Shown: piece by piece, positions 55,001 through 63,851 of the stretch
Layout of the letters: every line of letters begins with the position of its first letter
How positions within the stretch are numbered: the stretch's first letter is position 1
DNA from: Planctomycetales bacterium 10988
GTDB lineage: Bacteria > Planctomycetota > Planctomycetia > Pirellulales > Pb10988
DNA length: 64,000 nucleotides
Assembly (NCBI GenBank): GCA_009664345.1
Contig: CP043547.1
Location: 5,050,709-5,114,708, forward strand
Direction of reading: 5' to 3'
Program-made: the position numbers and the translations under genes
The notes under the pieces: generated by a model
What the model saw: only the letters and a program-made list of their open reading frames with translations
Databases searched by the model: none
What the model was told of the DNA's origin: nothing

Positions 55001-56122
55001 TTATGACTCCCCTAGGAATTGCAAATGTCGGGGGAGGGTCGTCAGGCTTTCACTGCCGGTTTCGGTGATAAGAAGGTCGTCTTCGATGCGGATGCCGCCG
55101 AGGTCGGGAATGTACACACCGGGTTCCACAGTGAAGGTTGTACCTGGAAGAAGTGGACTTTCTTCTCCTTCTTTAATGTCGGGTTCCTCATGTTCTTCGA
55201 GTCCCAGCCCATGCCCGGTGCGGTGAATGAAGTATTCTCCAAAACCCGCTGCTTCGATCGTTTGTCGGGCGGCTCGATCGATCGATTGTCCGGTTGGAGA
55301 AGTCTCACAAGCTTTCCGCCCGGCGGCATTACCATTCTCGACCGCTTGGTAGGCATTCACCAATCGGCTTGGCAACTCCTTCCCGGCGATCGCGAAAGTG
55401 CGCGTGAGATCGGAACAGTAGCCTTCGTAGCGGGCACCCCAATCGATGGTGACAAGTTTCCCCGGTTCGAGTGGTTTCTCACTGGCGGAAGCATGCGGCT
55501 TTGCTCCATTGGTGCCACTGGCGATGATTGGGAAAAAGGGCAAATCCGGGTCGGAACCCGCCCGGAAGAGCTGGCGGACGAGTTCGGCTTGAACCTCTCG
55601 TTCGGTCTTGCCAGGGGAAATGAAAGGGAGGGTTGCTGTCAACGCGGATTCGGCGATTTGAACGGCGGTTCGCATCGAGCTAAGTTCTTCCTCATCTTTT
55701 CGCATTCGCAACTCGGCAAAGAGGGCATCCGCAGCTTTCAATTGCAAGGAGGGAGTTGCTTGGGCGAGATGTTGAGATTCCAAGAAACGCAATCGACGGG
55801 CCTCGACTCCACAGTTTTTGATTCCAGTAAGTCGGGCAATTGCACCAGCAAAAGCTTTCGATGGCCCCTCATTATCGGTATAGCCAAAGATGCATTCAGT
55901 CGGTGAAATCTCGGAAACTTTCTCCGCCTCGAAGCTAGGAACGATCCAGACTATCGGCTGCTCAGGTTGAAGGAACCCCAGCACGGGTCGTTCACTGAGG
56001 TGTAAATGAATCCCGGTGAGATAAACCAAATTCGGCCCCGGCATGATCGCGAGGGAATCGTATCCTTTGCTTGGGAGCAATTGGGCCAGTTTTTGGATTC
56101 GCGGCGAGTCAGTCGGGTGCAT
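55001..56122 (-). CDS. M24-family Xaa-Pro peptidase
   Basis: A 373-residue cytoplasmic metallopeptidase of the creatinase/aminopeptidase P-like fold, cleaving N-terminal residues before proline. An N-terminal creatinase domain spans about 1-135. The pita-bread catalytic domain has all five metal ligands: Asp in VTIDWGA, Asp in YCSDLTRT, His in HRTGHGLGLEEHEEP, Glu in FTVEPGVYI and Glu in GGIRIEDDL. Length fits the short Xaa-Pro dipeptidase/aminopeptidase group (PepQ/YqhT type). It is a single gene. The MITE-like element at 56143-56224 lies directly before its start and may influence its promoter. Confidence 0.9.
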   Translation of the reverse strand: MHPTDSPRIQKLAQLLPSKGYDSLAIMPGPNLVYLTGIHLHLSERPVLGFLQPEQPIVWIVPSFEAEKVSEISPTECIFGYTDNEGPSKAFAGAIARLTGIKNCGVEARRLRFLESQHLAQATPSLQLKAADALFAELRMRKDEEELSSMRTAVQIAESALTATLPFISPGKTEREVQAELVRQLFRAGSDPDLPFFPIIASGTNGAKPHASASEKPLEPGKLVTIDWGARYEGYCSDLTRTFAIAGKELPSRLVNAYQAVENGNAAGRKACETSPTGQSIDRAARQTIEAAGFGEYFIHRTGHGLGLEEHEEPDIKEGEESPLLPGTTFTVEPGVYIPDLGGIRIEDDLLITETGSESLTTLPRHLQFLGES

Positions 56123-56142
56123 TGGTCATATCCTACTTACTG

Positions 56143-56224
56143 AGAGTTTGTGGTCAAAAGTAAATTCGAAGTTACCTTTTCAAGGTAGTTGCCTGATTTT
56201 GAAAAGATTTGACCTGTGGTTCTT
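56143..56224. repeat. MITE-like element (copy 3)
   Basis: An 82-base element. The left end is AGAGTTTGTGGTCAAAAG and the right end, read inward, AAGAACCACAGGTCAAA; both match the ends of the IS at 51331-52219. The interior (TAAATTCGAAGTTACCTTTT, CAAGGTAGTTGCCTG) aligns along its length with copy 2 at 36512-36598. No coding capacity. Confidence 0.68.
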
Positions 56225-56524
56225 GGTCCGAAGGTGGATGGAATTCGTTCAGCATCTTAGCAGGAAAATCTCCAAGAACAGAGCCCTTGACCAGTGGAAG
56301 ATAAAATAGGAAAGGTCTTAAGGAAACAGGGGTATTCGCCGGGAAAATTCTAGGAGAAAGTCATCTGTTGAGTGGTAAGCTGCCCAGGGATGAGGTAAAC
56401 TAAAGATGGTAAAAACGAGGACAAACGCGAAGTACGATTTTCGGCTGAGCTTTGGAATCCCCTGCTTAACTCCCGACGGAATAGACGATTTAGAGCCATT
56501 ACGCGAGAGGGAATCGTATCTCCG
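56225..56524. other. Intergenic region before the HEAT gene
   Basis: About 300 bases with no supported gene; it should carry the promoter of the plus-strand cluster. No clear -10/-35 pair stands out. Confidence 0.4.
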
Positions 56525-58759
56525 ATGAGTGATCAAAACGCCTCCAAAACGAAAATTACCTGTGAGAGCTGTGGAGAATCTTTTACCGCTCGGTGGAAGA
56601 TATGCCCTGTCTGTGGAGCGGAAATGCCCACGGGAAAGGCTTCCTCTGGAGGTAATTCCGGTTCTGCTCCTCAGCAAGATTGGGATTGGGAGCAGCTGGC
56701 CTCTGCCGATTTAAGCCGAACCAAATCACCGAGTGATGATACTTCCTCTTCTGCGTCGGGTGGTGGCGATCCGTCCAATTCTTCCTCATTGCTCAATAAT
56801 TTATATTCGCAAAATAATCCTTTTTCCGCTTCGAACCCGTATGCCAAGAAGAAACCGGGGGAGCAAAAGCAGCCTCCCGCTGAGTCTACCTCCAGTAAAC
56901 CTGCGAAGAATCCCTATGCTTCGCCTGGGGAAGAAGATGAACTGGAACTGTTGAACCAGCTATCTTCGTTTGGCGGAGAGAGTCCTTCCAGTCCGCCCCA
57001 AGAACCTCCTGCTCCCAAACAGGAGTTCGGTTCGCAGGCCACTTCTCCTTATTCTCATCAAAGTGGAAACCAAGAACCTCCTGCTGAACAGTACGACGAC
57101 TATTCCGACGCTGGGGAAAACTACCAAGAAGAGGATCCTCAAGAAGATCAATACGCACAGCAAGGCTACGATCAGTACCAAGAAGGAAATGACCAGCAAT
57201 ATTACGAGGACCAAAAATACTACGATGAAGCGGACGAGTATGCTCAGCAAGGGTATTCAGGGCAAGAAGGGTATCACGATCCTCAGCAGTATGAAGAAAG
57301 TGGACACTATCAAGACTATCCCCAGGAATCGGGAGGACAGGAGTACCAAGATACTTATCCATCTCCCGCGGAACCGGCAGTAGGATACAACGAACAAACA
57401 AATTATCCACAACAGAATGCCGATTCGGAAAATGTCTATGCCAGCCATTCGCCTGCCCCGACGAATCCCGCTTCCGCGGATGATGACCCTTATGCCCCGC
57501 ATCCATCAGGCTTGAAACCAACTCGACCTCCCCGCGAACGGCGTCCTCGAAAAGGAAAGAAGAAACAGAGCGGCGGTGGAAATGTTGGGCTGATTGTCGC
57601 TGTGCTTCTCATCCTCATGATTAGTATCGGTGGAAGCGCGGTGATGGTACTTCGTCAGTCGGATACTCCGCTTCCTTCCTTTGATAATCTAATAGGAGGG
57701 AAAAATGAGGAGCCAGGGACCGAACCGCTCCCTTCGGATGATCCTGCTACATTGGTCGTGAATTCCGATTCGAAAAATAATCCTCCCAAGACTCCGAGGG
57801 GCCTCGATACCGAACGCTTGGTGACGGATATGCGGTCCAGAGACGAAGGGATCCGCCTAGCTGCCCAAGAAGACCTGGCAAAGCTCGGACCTAAAGCCAT
57901 TCCGGTCATCAGGGAATTACTTGATGATCAAGACCCGGTCATCCGGGCGGTCACTCTGGGGAGCATTCAACAAATGGGCCCGGAAGCCGAAGTGTTGATC
58001 CCCGAAGTCGTGGAAATGTACGAGGATAAGGAAACGTACGTGGTCAAAGTCGTCAGCGAAACGCTGGTTCGTTTTGGCGAACGGAGCGTGGAGGAAGTCA
58101 AAGCAGCGGTCAAAAGCGATAATCCTCAAGTTCGATTAGCGGCCACGATGACGATTGCCCGGATGGCGGACTTGCCGGAATCGCAGGATATTATTCCGAC
58201 TTTGATCGAACATCTCGAAGATAGTTCGAACTCTTTCCAGCAGCAGACCACGGCTACTGCCCTGGTCGAATTTCTCCCGGAAGCGACCCCGATGTTGATT
58301 CCGCTTACTGATCCAAGTCAACCCACTCCATTGCGTGCCTTGACGATGCGCATTCTAGCATCCAAAGTGATTGAGCCTACCTCAGAAATTCTGTCCAATC
58401 TGGAAGAGGCCTTTTTCAGTGATCAAAGCAGACTTCGGTCTGCCGGCTTGATCGCTCTGAAGAAAGTCGGCCCTGAAGCTGCTCCTATTTTTATGAAGGC
58501 CTTTGCTCTCGAAGATGATTCCCTCAGCGAAGAGGCTCAAAGCGGTTTGAAGTCTCTTAAGGATCAAGCCATTCCTTATCTGGTTGAGGGGCTCAAGAGC
58601 CAGAGTTCCACCGTACGAATCTATTCCGCCACGACGCTCGGCGAGATGTCCCCGTCCAACCCCGATGAAGTGGTCGATGCCCTGCGGGAAGCCTACCGTG
58701 ACTCCAGTCAACAGGTCCGTTACTATCTGACCAAGGCGATCAACAACCTAAATAATTGA
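56525..58759 (+). CDS. Zinc-ribbon, low-complexity, membrane and HEAT-repeat protein
   Basis: A 744-residue protein. Residues about 13-33 are a zinc ribbon (CESCGESFTARWKICPVCG). Residues about 36-345 are disordered and rich in Gln, Tyr, Glu, Ser and Pro (YAQQGYDQYQEG-type stretches), ending in a basic patch (RPPRERRPRKGKKK). One membrane helix follows at about 354-376 (VGLIVAVLLILMISIGGSA). Residues about 425-744 are HEAT repeats (RLAAQEDLAKLGPKAIPVIR and six or more similar units). Topology places the ribbon in the cytoplasm and HEAT repeats outside it. It is probably a scaffold. It is followed after 9 bases by a glycosyltransferase gene, suggesting one transcript. Confidence 0.75.
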   Translation: MSDQNASKTKITCESCGESFTARWKICPVCGAEMPTGKASSGGNSGSAPQQDWDWEQLASADLSRTKSPSDDTSSSASGGGDPSNSSSLLNNLYSQNNPFSASNPYAKKKPGEQKQPPAESTSSKPAKNPYASPGEEDELELLNQLSSFGGESPSSPPQEPPAPKQEFGSQATSPYSHQSGNQEPPAEQYDDYSDAGENYQEEDPQEDQYAQQGYDQYQEGNDQQYYEDQKYYDEADEYAQQGYSGQEGYHDPQQYEESGHYQDYPQESGGQEYQDTYPSPAEPAVGYNEQTNYPQQNADSENVYASHSPAPTNPASADDDPYAPHPSGLKPTRPPRERRPRKGKKKQSGGGNVGLIVAVLLILMISIGGSAVMVLRQSDTPLPSFDNLIGGKNEEPGTEPLPSDDPATLVVNSDSKNNPPKTPRGLDTERLVTDMRSRDEGIRLAAQEDLAKLGPKAIPVIRELLDDQDPVIRAVTLGSIQQMGPEAEVLIPEVVEMYEDKETYVVKVVSETLVRFGERSVEEVKAAVKSDNPQVRLAATMTIARMADLPESQDIIPTLIEHLEDSSNSFQQQTTATALVEFLPEATPMLIPLTDPSQPTPLRALTMRILASKVIEPTSEILSNLEEAFFSDQSRLRSAGLIALKKVGPEAAPIFMKAFALEDDSLSEEAQSGLKSLKDQAIPYLVEGLKSQSSTVRIYSATTLGEMSPSNPDEVVDALREAYRDSSQQVRYYLTKAINNLNN

Positions 58760-58768
58760 TCTTTATCC

Positions 58769-59500
58769 ATGTCCGAGTTTGATGCCTCGGTGAAGCCCCC
58801 TGATCTCGAAGACCGCTCAGCGAACGATTCCATTTGGGTCCTCATCCCGGCCTATAATGAATGTGAGTCCCTCGCCGCTACCCTAGAATCGGTCTGTGCG
58901 CAGTATCCTCATGTGGTGGTTATCGACGACGGTTCGACCGATGGAACTGCTCAAATCGCACGGCAATACCCTGTTTGGGTCTTGCGGCATGCCCTTAATT
59001 GTGGGCAAGGGGCGGCCTTACAAACGGGGTTCGGTTTTGTGTTGCGACAACCACCGCGCGAAGTCGTGGTCACTTTCGATGCCGATGGGCAGCACTGTGT
59101 GGAAGATATCCCTTCACTGACCCAACCGATCCTCCAAGGGGAAGTCGATCTTTGTCTTGGCTCGCGCTTCTTGGGAAAGGCAGAAGGAATCCCTTGGACA
59201 CGTCGGCTTCTCCTCAAGCTTGCCGTGTTGTTTACTCGTTGGACGAGTGGGCTGAAGCTGACGGATACGCATAACGGTTTACGTGCGATTCGCCTTGAAG
59301 CCCTGCGAGAGTGGAAGCTCACCCAACGGAAAATGGCTCACGCTTCCGAGATTTTAGAACTGGCGGCAAGGAACAAGCTTCGCTATCGAGAAGTGCCGGT
59401 CACGATCAAATATACCCCGGAGAGCCTGCGAAGAGGGCAACGCTCCTGGGAAGCCCTCCGCATCTTGGGGCAACTTTTGCTGGGGAAATTAGAGCGATGA
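58769..59500 (+). CDS. Family 2 glycosyltransferase
   Basis: A 243-residue GT-A fold glycosyltransferase of the DPM1/dolichol-phosphate-mannose-synthase-like group. Motifs: VLIPAYNECESLAATLESV, VVIDDGSTDGTA, CGQGAALQTGFGF, FDADGQH (DxD-type metal site) and DTHNGLRAIR. The second half has YREVPVTIKYTPESLRRGQR, as usual for this group. It likely transfers a sugar from a nucleotide sugar to a polyprenyl phosphate. Its stop overlaps the next start by ATGA, and the partner is DUF2304, a common pair, so the two probably work together at the membrane. Confidence 0.9.
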   Translation: MSEFDASVKPPDLEDRSANDSIWVLIPAYNECESLAATLESVCAQYPHVVVIDDGSTDGTAQIARQYPVWVLRHALNCGQGAALQTGFGFVLRQPPREVVVTFDADGQHCVEDIPSLTQPILQGEVDLCLGSRFLGKAEGIPWTRRLLLKLAVLFTRWTSGLKLTDTHNGLRAIRLEALREWKLTQRKMAHASEILELAARNKLRYREVPVTIKYTPESLRRGQRSWEALRILGQLLLGKLER

Positions 59501-59898
59501 ATGGGTTCCAATGGATTGTTCTGATCTCGCTTCTTTTGCTCATCTGCTGGGAAATCCGGCAAGGCTCGCAAGGACGTCTCCGCTGGAAGACCGTTCTACT
59601 CCGAATCGCCATTTGGTTCGTCGTTAGTGTGGGGATTGGCCTGCCGCAAGTACCTCAACGAGTTTCGGAATGGGTGGGCATTGATCGGGCAGCGGACCTT
59701 GTCTCTTATCTCTTCGTGCTGTTCTTTTTGGCGGGCAGTTTGCACTTTCACACCCGTTGTATTCAGCTTCAAGAACAAATCGATACCCTGGTGCGAGAGC
59801 TGGCGATCCTTCAGGCAAAGAAAGGCCCTCAACCGAAAGCACGCCCTGGCTCAGACGTGCCACAGGTTTCCGTTGACCCCAATTCAGATCCCTCCTAA
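59497..59898 (+). CDS. DUF2304 membrane protein, partner of GT2
   Basis: A 133-residue protein with about three membrane helices (WIVLISLLLLICWEI, VLLRIAIWFVVSVGIGLP, LVSYLFVLFFLAGSLHFH), then a helical cytoplasmic tail (QLQEQIDTLVRELAI) and a Pro-rich end. This is the DUF2304 (PF10066) pattern; these proteins are found beside DPM1-like glycosyltransferases and are thought to anchor or assist them. The start at 59497 overlaps the GT2 stop (ATGA), a translational coupling signal. Confidence 0.85.
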   Translation: MNGFQWIVLISLLLLICWEIRQGSQGRLRWKTVLLRIAIWFVVSVGIGLPQVPQRVSEWVGIDRAADLVSYLFVLFFLAGSLHFHTRCIQLQEQIDTLVRELAILQAKKGPQPKARPGSDVPQVSVDPNSDPS

Positions 59899-59986
59899 AA
59901 TGCAATAATCTTCCGATTTTTTTAATGACAACGCCTTTGCGGCAGGCGACGTTCTTCCCATTCCTTATACACAGAAGGGAGACCCG

Positions 59987-60958
59987 ATGGCCATCTCACT
60001 CTCCCGACTGAAAACCGCTTCTAGATCGATTCCGAGTTGGGCACTTTCCTTGGTGATTCATTTGCTGATTCTTTGCCTGCTCGCGATCGGACTCGGTTCC
60101 ACGAGGCAACCGCCAGGCGCCGAAGCTGACCGCCCCGCGAGTATTGTGTTGGCTCAGCGCAATCCAGACGGGGAAGAGACCTTTTTGGATGAAGAAGCGG
60201 TTTCGGCGGCCTCCGGCTCGACGGCTTCAGAGCAAACCGCGACCGAATTACAACAACAGATTTGGGAGGACCTGCCAGGGCTTGCCTTTGAAAATGCCCT
60301 GCCTAGCGACCTGCCCCCGCTGACCGGTTCCCCGACGCAAGGCACCGGCGTCGGGTCTGCAGTCGGTGAATTCTTGGAAGGAAGCGGACCCGGAAAAAGT
60401 ACTGAATCAGGTAAAGGCTCGACGCAGGTCTTCGGCGTGACTGGCACTGGCTCCTCTTTTGTTTATGTCTTCGATCGCTCAGGAAGCATGGGCGGAAGTG
60501 GCCGAAATGCCTTAGCAGCGGCCAAGAACGAATTAATCGGGAGTCTGGCATCGCTGGAGCCGCATCATCAATTTCAGATCATTTTCTACAATCAAACCCC
60601 GTTGATTTTTAACCCTGCCGGACAAGGTCGCCTGGCTTGGGCCAATGAATCCTCGAAAGAGCTTGCTCGACGATTTGTCAGTGGCGTGCCTGCGGATGGC
60701 TTTACCGATCATATGGCGGCGTTGAAAATGGCCCTGAACCTACAACCGGACTCCATCTTCTTTCTCACCGATGCGGACCTCCCCCGGCTTTCGCCCCCGG
60801 AGTTGATCGAAGTGCAACGCCGCAATGGGGGGAGAACCTCGATTCATGTCATTGAATTTGGCCGCGGGCCGGCTACCGGAGAAGATAATTTCCTTCGTCA
60901 GTTAGCTCGGCAAAATAGTGGCCAATACGGTTATGTCGATATCTTTCAACTTCCTTAG
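59987..60958 (+). CDS. Membrane-anchored von Willebrand factor A domain protein
   Basis: A 323-residue protein. A membrane segment covers about 17-38 (WALSLVIHLLILCLLAIGLG). A Gly/Ser/Thr-rich linker follows. The VWA domain spans about 143-320 and holds the MIDAS motif DRSGSMGG with the later Thr in GFTDHMAAL and Asp in FFLTDADLP. It binds a divalent metal and a protein ligand. GAAGGGAG precedes the ATG. The gene sits just before TPR and ExbB/ExbD genes, an arrangement seen in other planctomycetes and Bacteroidetes-like loci, so it may be part of a membrane-energised machine. Confidence 0.85.
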   Translation: MAISLSRLKTASRSIPSWALSLVIHLLILCLLAIGLGSTRQPPGAEADRPASIVLAQRNPDGEETFLDEEAVSAASGSTASEQTATELQQQIWEDLPGLAFENALPSDLPPLTGSPTQGTGVGSAVGEFLEGSGPGKSTESGKGSTQVFGVTGTGSSFVYVFDRSGSMGGSGRNALAAAKNELIGSLASLEPHHQFQIIFYNQTPLIFNPAGQGRLAWANESSKELARRFVSGVPADGFTDHMAALKMALNLQPDSIFFLTDADLPRLSPPELIEVQRRNGGRTSIHVIEFGRGPATGEDNFLRQLARQNSGQYGYVDIFQLP

Positions 60959-61003
60959 CTGGACGGCTAGAGCTACACAACCTTTGCTCGAAACGGATTT
61001 CGA

Positions 61004-62047
61004 ATGTGCTTCCCAAACTTGATTCCGAACAGGTTTTCTTTTCAAGGGAGAATCGCGCTGGGCTCTCTCCTCTTCATCCTTGTGCTGATGTTCCAGGGGA
61101 CTACCCTCGCCCAAGAGACGGTTCATCTGCGTTCGCCGACGAATGCCGGATCACTGGCGAAGATTCAAGGCACGGTCCTCGAATATAACGGCTCGACGAT
61201 CCAGATCGAACTTCCTACCGGACAAACGTTGCAATACCCGAGCGATCGGGTGGAGAAGATCGAAACCGAACACTCAACTGCCTATCTATCCGCACTCGAT
61301 TCATTAACCGGTGGAAACGAAGCGGCGGCACTGCGAGGTTTTCAAACAGCCCTCCAGCAAGAAACCCGTGGCTGGGTTCGTCGGGAAATCCTGGCCCATC
61401 AGGTGCAGTGTTACCAGCGATTGCAGCAACCGATCTCTGCGGCACATACTTTCCTTTTATTATGGGAAAGCGATCCGCAAACTCCTTACTTTGATAGGAT
61501 TCCCCTGCGATGGCACGCCGAGGAATTATCCCAGGCGGATGAACAGCAAGCCAAGCGATGGATGGAGAACCCCGAGAATCCCGCGGCCCAACTCCTGGGA
61601 GCGAGTTTCCTCTTGAACCGATATCCACAATCCGCCCAGGAAACCCTGCGGCGTCTCGAATCTACCTCTCGCCCTTATCTTCCCGCTCTGGCCAAGGCCC
61701 AAGGTTGGCGAGCCGAATTGGTAACGAACTCGGTACAGGTCCCCGCCTGGGATACCGCGCTGGAATCGATCCCCGAAGAACTCCGTGGCGGCCCGCTTCT
61801 TGTTGTTGGGCAGGCGTGGCTGCGGCAAAAAGAATACGAATCGGCAGCCCTGAGACTGATGGAAGCGGCGATCCTTTATCCTGAACAAACGCAAGTGGCC
61901 GCCCAAGCCTTGCACGATGCCGGTCTCGTGATGGCCGCGATGAATCAACCGGACGAGGCCGCCCGTTTATGGCAAGAATTGATAGAGCGTTTCCCCCAAC
62001 AAAACCGCCTAGTCCAACAGGCCCGACAGCGCTTGCAACAATTTTAG
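61004..62047 (+). CDS. Exported TPR-like protein upstream of the ExbB/ExbD genes
   Basis: A 347-residue protein with a signal peptide (LGSLLFILVLMFQGTTLAQE, cleavage near residue 37). Residues about 45-90 form a small beta unit (KIQGTVLEYNGSTIQIELPT). The rest is helical repeat, with TPR-like motifs LSALDSLTGGNEAAALRGFQ, AWLRQKEYESAALRLMEAAI and AGLVMAAMNQPDEAARLWQE at the C-terminus. This resembles CpoB/YbgF-type periplasmic TPR proteins that assist Tol machinery. The ribosome site is weak. It is likely co-transcribed with the VWA and ExbB genes. Confidence 0.72.
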   Translation: MCFPNLIPNRFSFQGRIALGSLLFILVLMFQGTTLAQETVHLRSPTNAGSLAKIQGTVLEYNGSTIQIELPTGQTLQYPSDRVEKIETEHSTAYLSALDSLTGGNEAAALRGFQTALQQETRGWVRREILAHQVQCYQRLQQPISAAHTFLLLWESDPQTPYFDRIPLRWHAEELSQADEQQAKRWMENPENPAAQLLGASFLLNRYPQSAQETLRRLESTSRPYLPALAKAQGWRAELVTNSVQVPAWDTALESIPEELRGGPLLVVGQAWLRQKEYESAALRLMEAAILYPEQTQVAAQALHDAGLVMAAMNQPDEAARLWQELIERFPQQNRLVQQARQRLQQF

Positions 62048-62119
62048 CTCGTTGACATCCAAAAACCATTTTTTGAATTTACGGTTCTTAGTCCGAAGCA
62101 ATTTACCTGAGAGAGTCCC

Positions 62120-62968
62120 TTGAGTCATCCAAATCCCCCTCAATTCAAAATGTACTTTTCATATTTTTCTTTGTTGCTCTGCCTTTGTTTGACGTTGTTC
62201 CTCTCAAGCACATTGTCGGCACAAAATGCTCCTTCGTCCGAGAGCCCTGCCGTCCCGATTTCCGTCCCTGAAACAACTTCTAGCACTGAGGAAAGTCCCT
62301 CCCTTGGGTTTGTGGAAATTATCTTGGCAGGGGGTTGGGTCGGGGCGGTGATCTTACTCCTTTCGATTGGGATGGTCGCTCTGTTCATCGAACATACTTT
62401 TCGCATCCGTGCCGCGGCGATCTCGCCACCGGGTCTGGCTGAATCGGTGCAGCAACACCTTTTGCAAGGACAGATTCAAGAAGCCGAGCAACAATGTTTC
62501 GCGCAGCCAAGCTTTCTCGGATCGGTGCTGAAGGCCGGGATCGATGAAGTCGATTGTGGATGGGCTTCCGTTGAAAAGGCGATGGAGGATGTTTCTCAAG
62601 AAGAAGCGGCACGTCTTTATCGTCGGGCGGAATATCTCTCGGTGATTGGGAATATTGCCCCGATGTTGGGACTGCTGGGGACCGTGATCGGGATGGTGAT
62701 GGCATTCAAGGAAGTCGCGGATACCCAAGGAGCGGCCCGGGCGGCGGACTTGGCCAATGGGATTTATCTCGCCTTGGTCACGACCGTCGAAGGTCTGGTT
62801 GTCGCTATTCCGGCGATGGCTGGCTTTGCCGTCATTCGCAATCGCATTGATGAGTTGGTCGCGGAAGCTTCCCATGCCGCGTTGGCGGTCTTCACTCCGT
62901 TGCGAAAAAATCGTCGTGCCCGCACCGGCCGCACACAAGCGAACGCCCCCACGCAGGAGTCCGTTTGA
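62120..62968 (+). CDS. ExbB/TolQ-type proton channel protein
   Basis: A 282-residue inner-membrane protein of the MotA/TolQ/ExbB family. The N-terminus has an extra export-type segment (FSLLLCLCLTLFLSSTLSAQ), then an acidic linker, and three membrane helices at about 70-95 (GGWVGAVILLLSIGMVALF), 174-195 and 218-240. The typical channel block IGNIAPMLGLLGTVIGMVMA and the last helix (LANGIYLALVTTVEGLVVAI) carry conserved Thr and Gly. The start is TTG at 62120, with GAGAGAG 5 bases upstream; an ATG at 62150 lacks a site. The stop overlaps the next ATG (TGATG). It uses proton flow to drive a partner ExbD/TolR. Confidence 0.9.
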   Translation: MSHPNPPQFKMYFSYFSLLLCLCLTLFLSSTLSAQNAPSSESPAVPISVPETTSSTEESPSLGFVEIILAGGWVGAVILLLSIGMVALFIEHTFRIRAAAISPPGLAESVQQHLLQGQIQEAEQQCFAQPSFLGSVLKAGIDEVDCGWASVEKAMEDVSQEEAARLYRRAEYLSVIGNIAPMLGLLGTVIGMVMAFKEVADTQGAARAADLANGIYLALVTTVEGLVVAIPAMAGFAVIRNRIDELVAEASHAALAVFTPLRKNRRARTGRTQANAPTQESV

Positions 62969-63393
62969 TGAGGGTGCCTACCAGTCGGCAATATCGTGGC
63001 GGAGGTGAACTTAACATGACGCCGATGATCGATGTGGTTTTGCAACTGATTGTTTTCTTCTTGGTATCCGGGCATCTGGCCCAACAAGAAGCACAAGTCA
63101 CGCTCGACTTGCCACTCGCGGAATCGAGCCAACAGTCCGTTGAATCGAAGCTGCGACGCGTCACGGTGAATATCTTGCTCGATGGATCGCTGGTTTTCTC
63201 GGGAAAAACGATGAATCAAGAAGAACTTCAACGCCGCTTGCTCTCGGAGCATGAGGAACATGGCAAAGAGTTAGAGGTTCGTATTCGGTCAGATCGTAAG
63301 GTGGAATATCGAAAAGTCGAACCCGTGTTGCTCGGTTGTGCTAAGGCCGGGATCTGGAATGTGACCCTTGCGGTGCAGCCGGGAGCCAAGTGA
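62968..63393 (+). CDS. ExbD/TolR family protein 1
   Basis: A 141-residue inner-membrane protein with one helix (MIDVVLQLIVFFLVSG, about 19-36) preceded by the conserved GELNMTPMIDVV, with the proton-carrying Asp in this motif. The periplasmic part has VTVNILLDGSLVF and VRIRSDRKVEYRKVEPVL, typical for ExbD. The start codon overlaps the ExbB stop by one base. It partners the channel protein upstream. Confidence 0.9.
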   Translation: MRVPTSRQYRGGGELNMTPMIDVVLQLIVFFLVSGHLAQQEAQVTLDLPLAESSQQSVESKLRRVTVNILLDGSLVFSGKTMNQEELQRRLLSEHEEHGKELEVRIRSDRKVEYRKVEPVLLGCAKAGIWNVTLAVQPGAK

Positions 63394-63397
63394 CATC

Positions 63398-63850
63398 ATG
63401 CGAGCCCCGACTTCCTTCCGTTCTGAACAACGCTCCCTTGAGCTAAAGATGACGCCGCTGATTGACGTCGTCTTTCTGCTTTTGATTTTCTTTGTTTGCA
63501 CGACCAGTTTTCAACCACCCGAGGAGATGCTTCCGACCCAACTCATGACTGCCGGGAGTCAAGCGGTGCTGGAATCGCTCGACATCCCTGAAGATGCCCA
63601 CGAACCGATTGTGATCAAACTTCATACCGGTCCCGAGCTGCCGGCCTGGGAAGTGCAAGGCCAAGGCGTGCAAGAGTTATGCCGATTACGCGAAATGCTG
63701 GCGGGCCTGGGGAGCATACGTGCTGACTTGCCTATTGTGCTCGATGCGGATGGGAATGTCCCGCTCGGCAACGTCGTGGAAGTCTACGATTTGTGTCGCT
63801 TGGTTGGCTTCTCGCAAATACAGTTCGCAGCCGATATTCAGGAAGAGTAA
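63398..63850 (+). CDS. ExbD/TolR family protein 2
   Basis: A 150-residue paralogue of the previous protein with one membrane helix (PLIDVVFLLLIFFVCTTSF) and the Asp in KMTPLIDVV. The periplasmic part is longer and different (IVIKLHTGPELPAW, DLPIVLDADGNVPLGNVVEV). The ATG at 63398 is preferred to an upstream codon at 63368, which would overlap the previous gene. Two different ExbD copies with one ExbB suggest a heteromeric complex. Confidence 0.88.
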   Translation: MRAPTSFRSEQRSLELKMTPLIDVVFLLLIFFVCTTSFQPPEEMLPTQLMTAGSQAVLESLDIPEDAHEPIVIKLHTGPELPAWEVQGQGVQELCRLREMLAGLGSIRADLPIVLDADGNVPLGNVVEVYDLCRLVGFSQIQFAADIQEE

Positions 63851-63851
63851 G

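Noticed and set aside
62060-62110. Further MITE end (GGTTCTTAGTCCGAA resembles the right flank of copy 3)
   Set aside because: The match is only about 15 bases and lies mostly outside the element end, and no left end is seen; likely chance.
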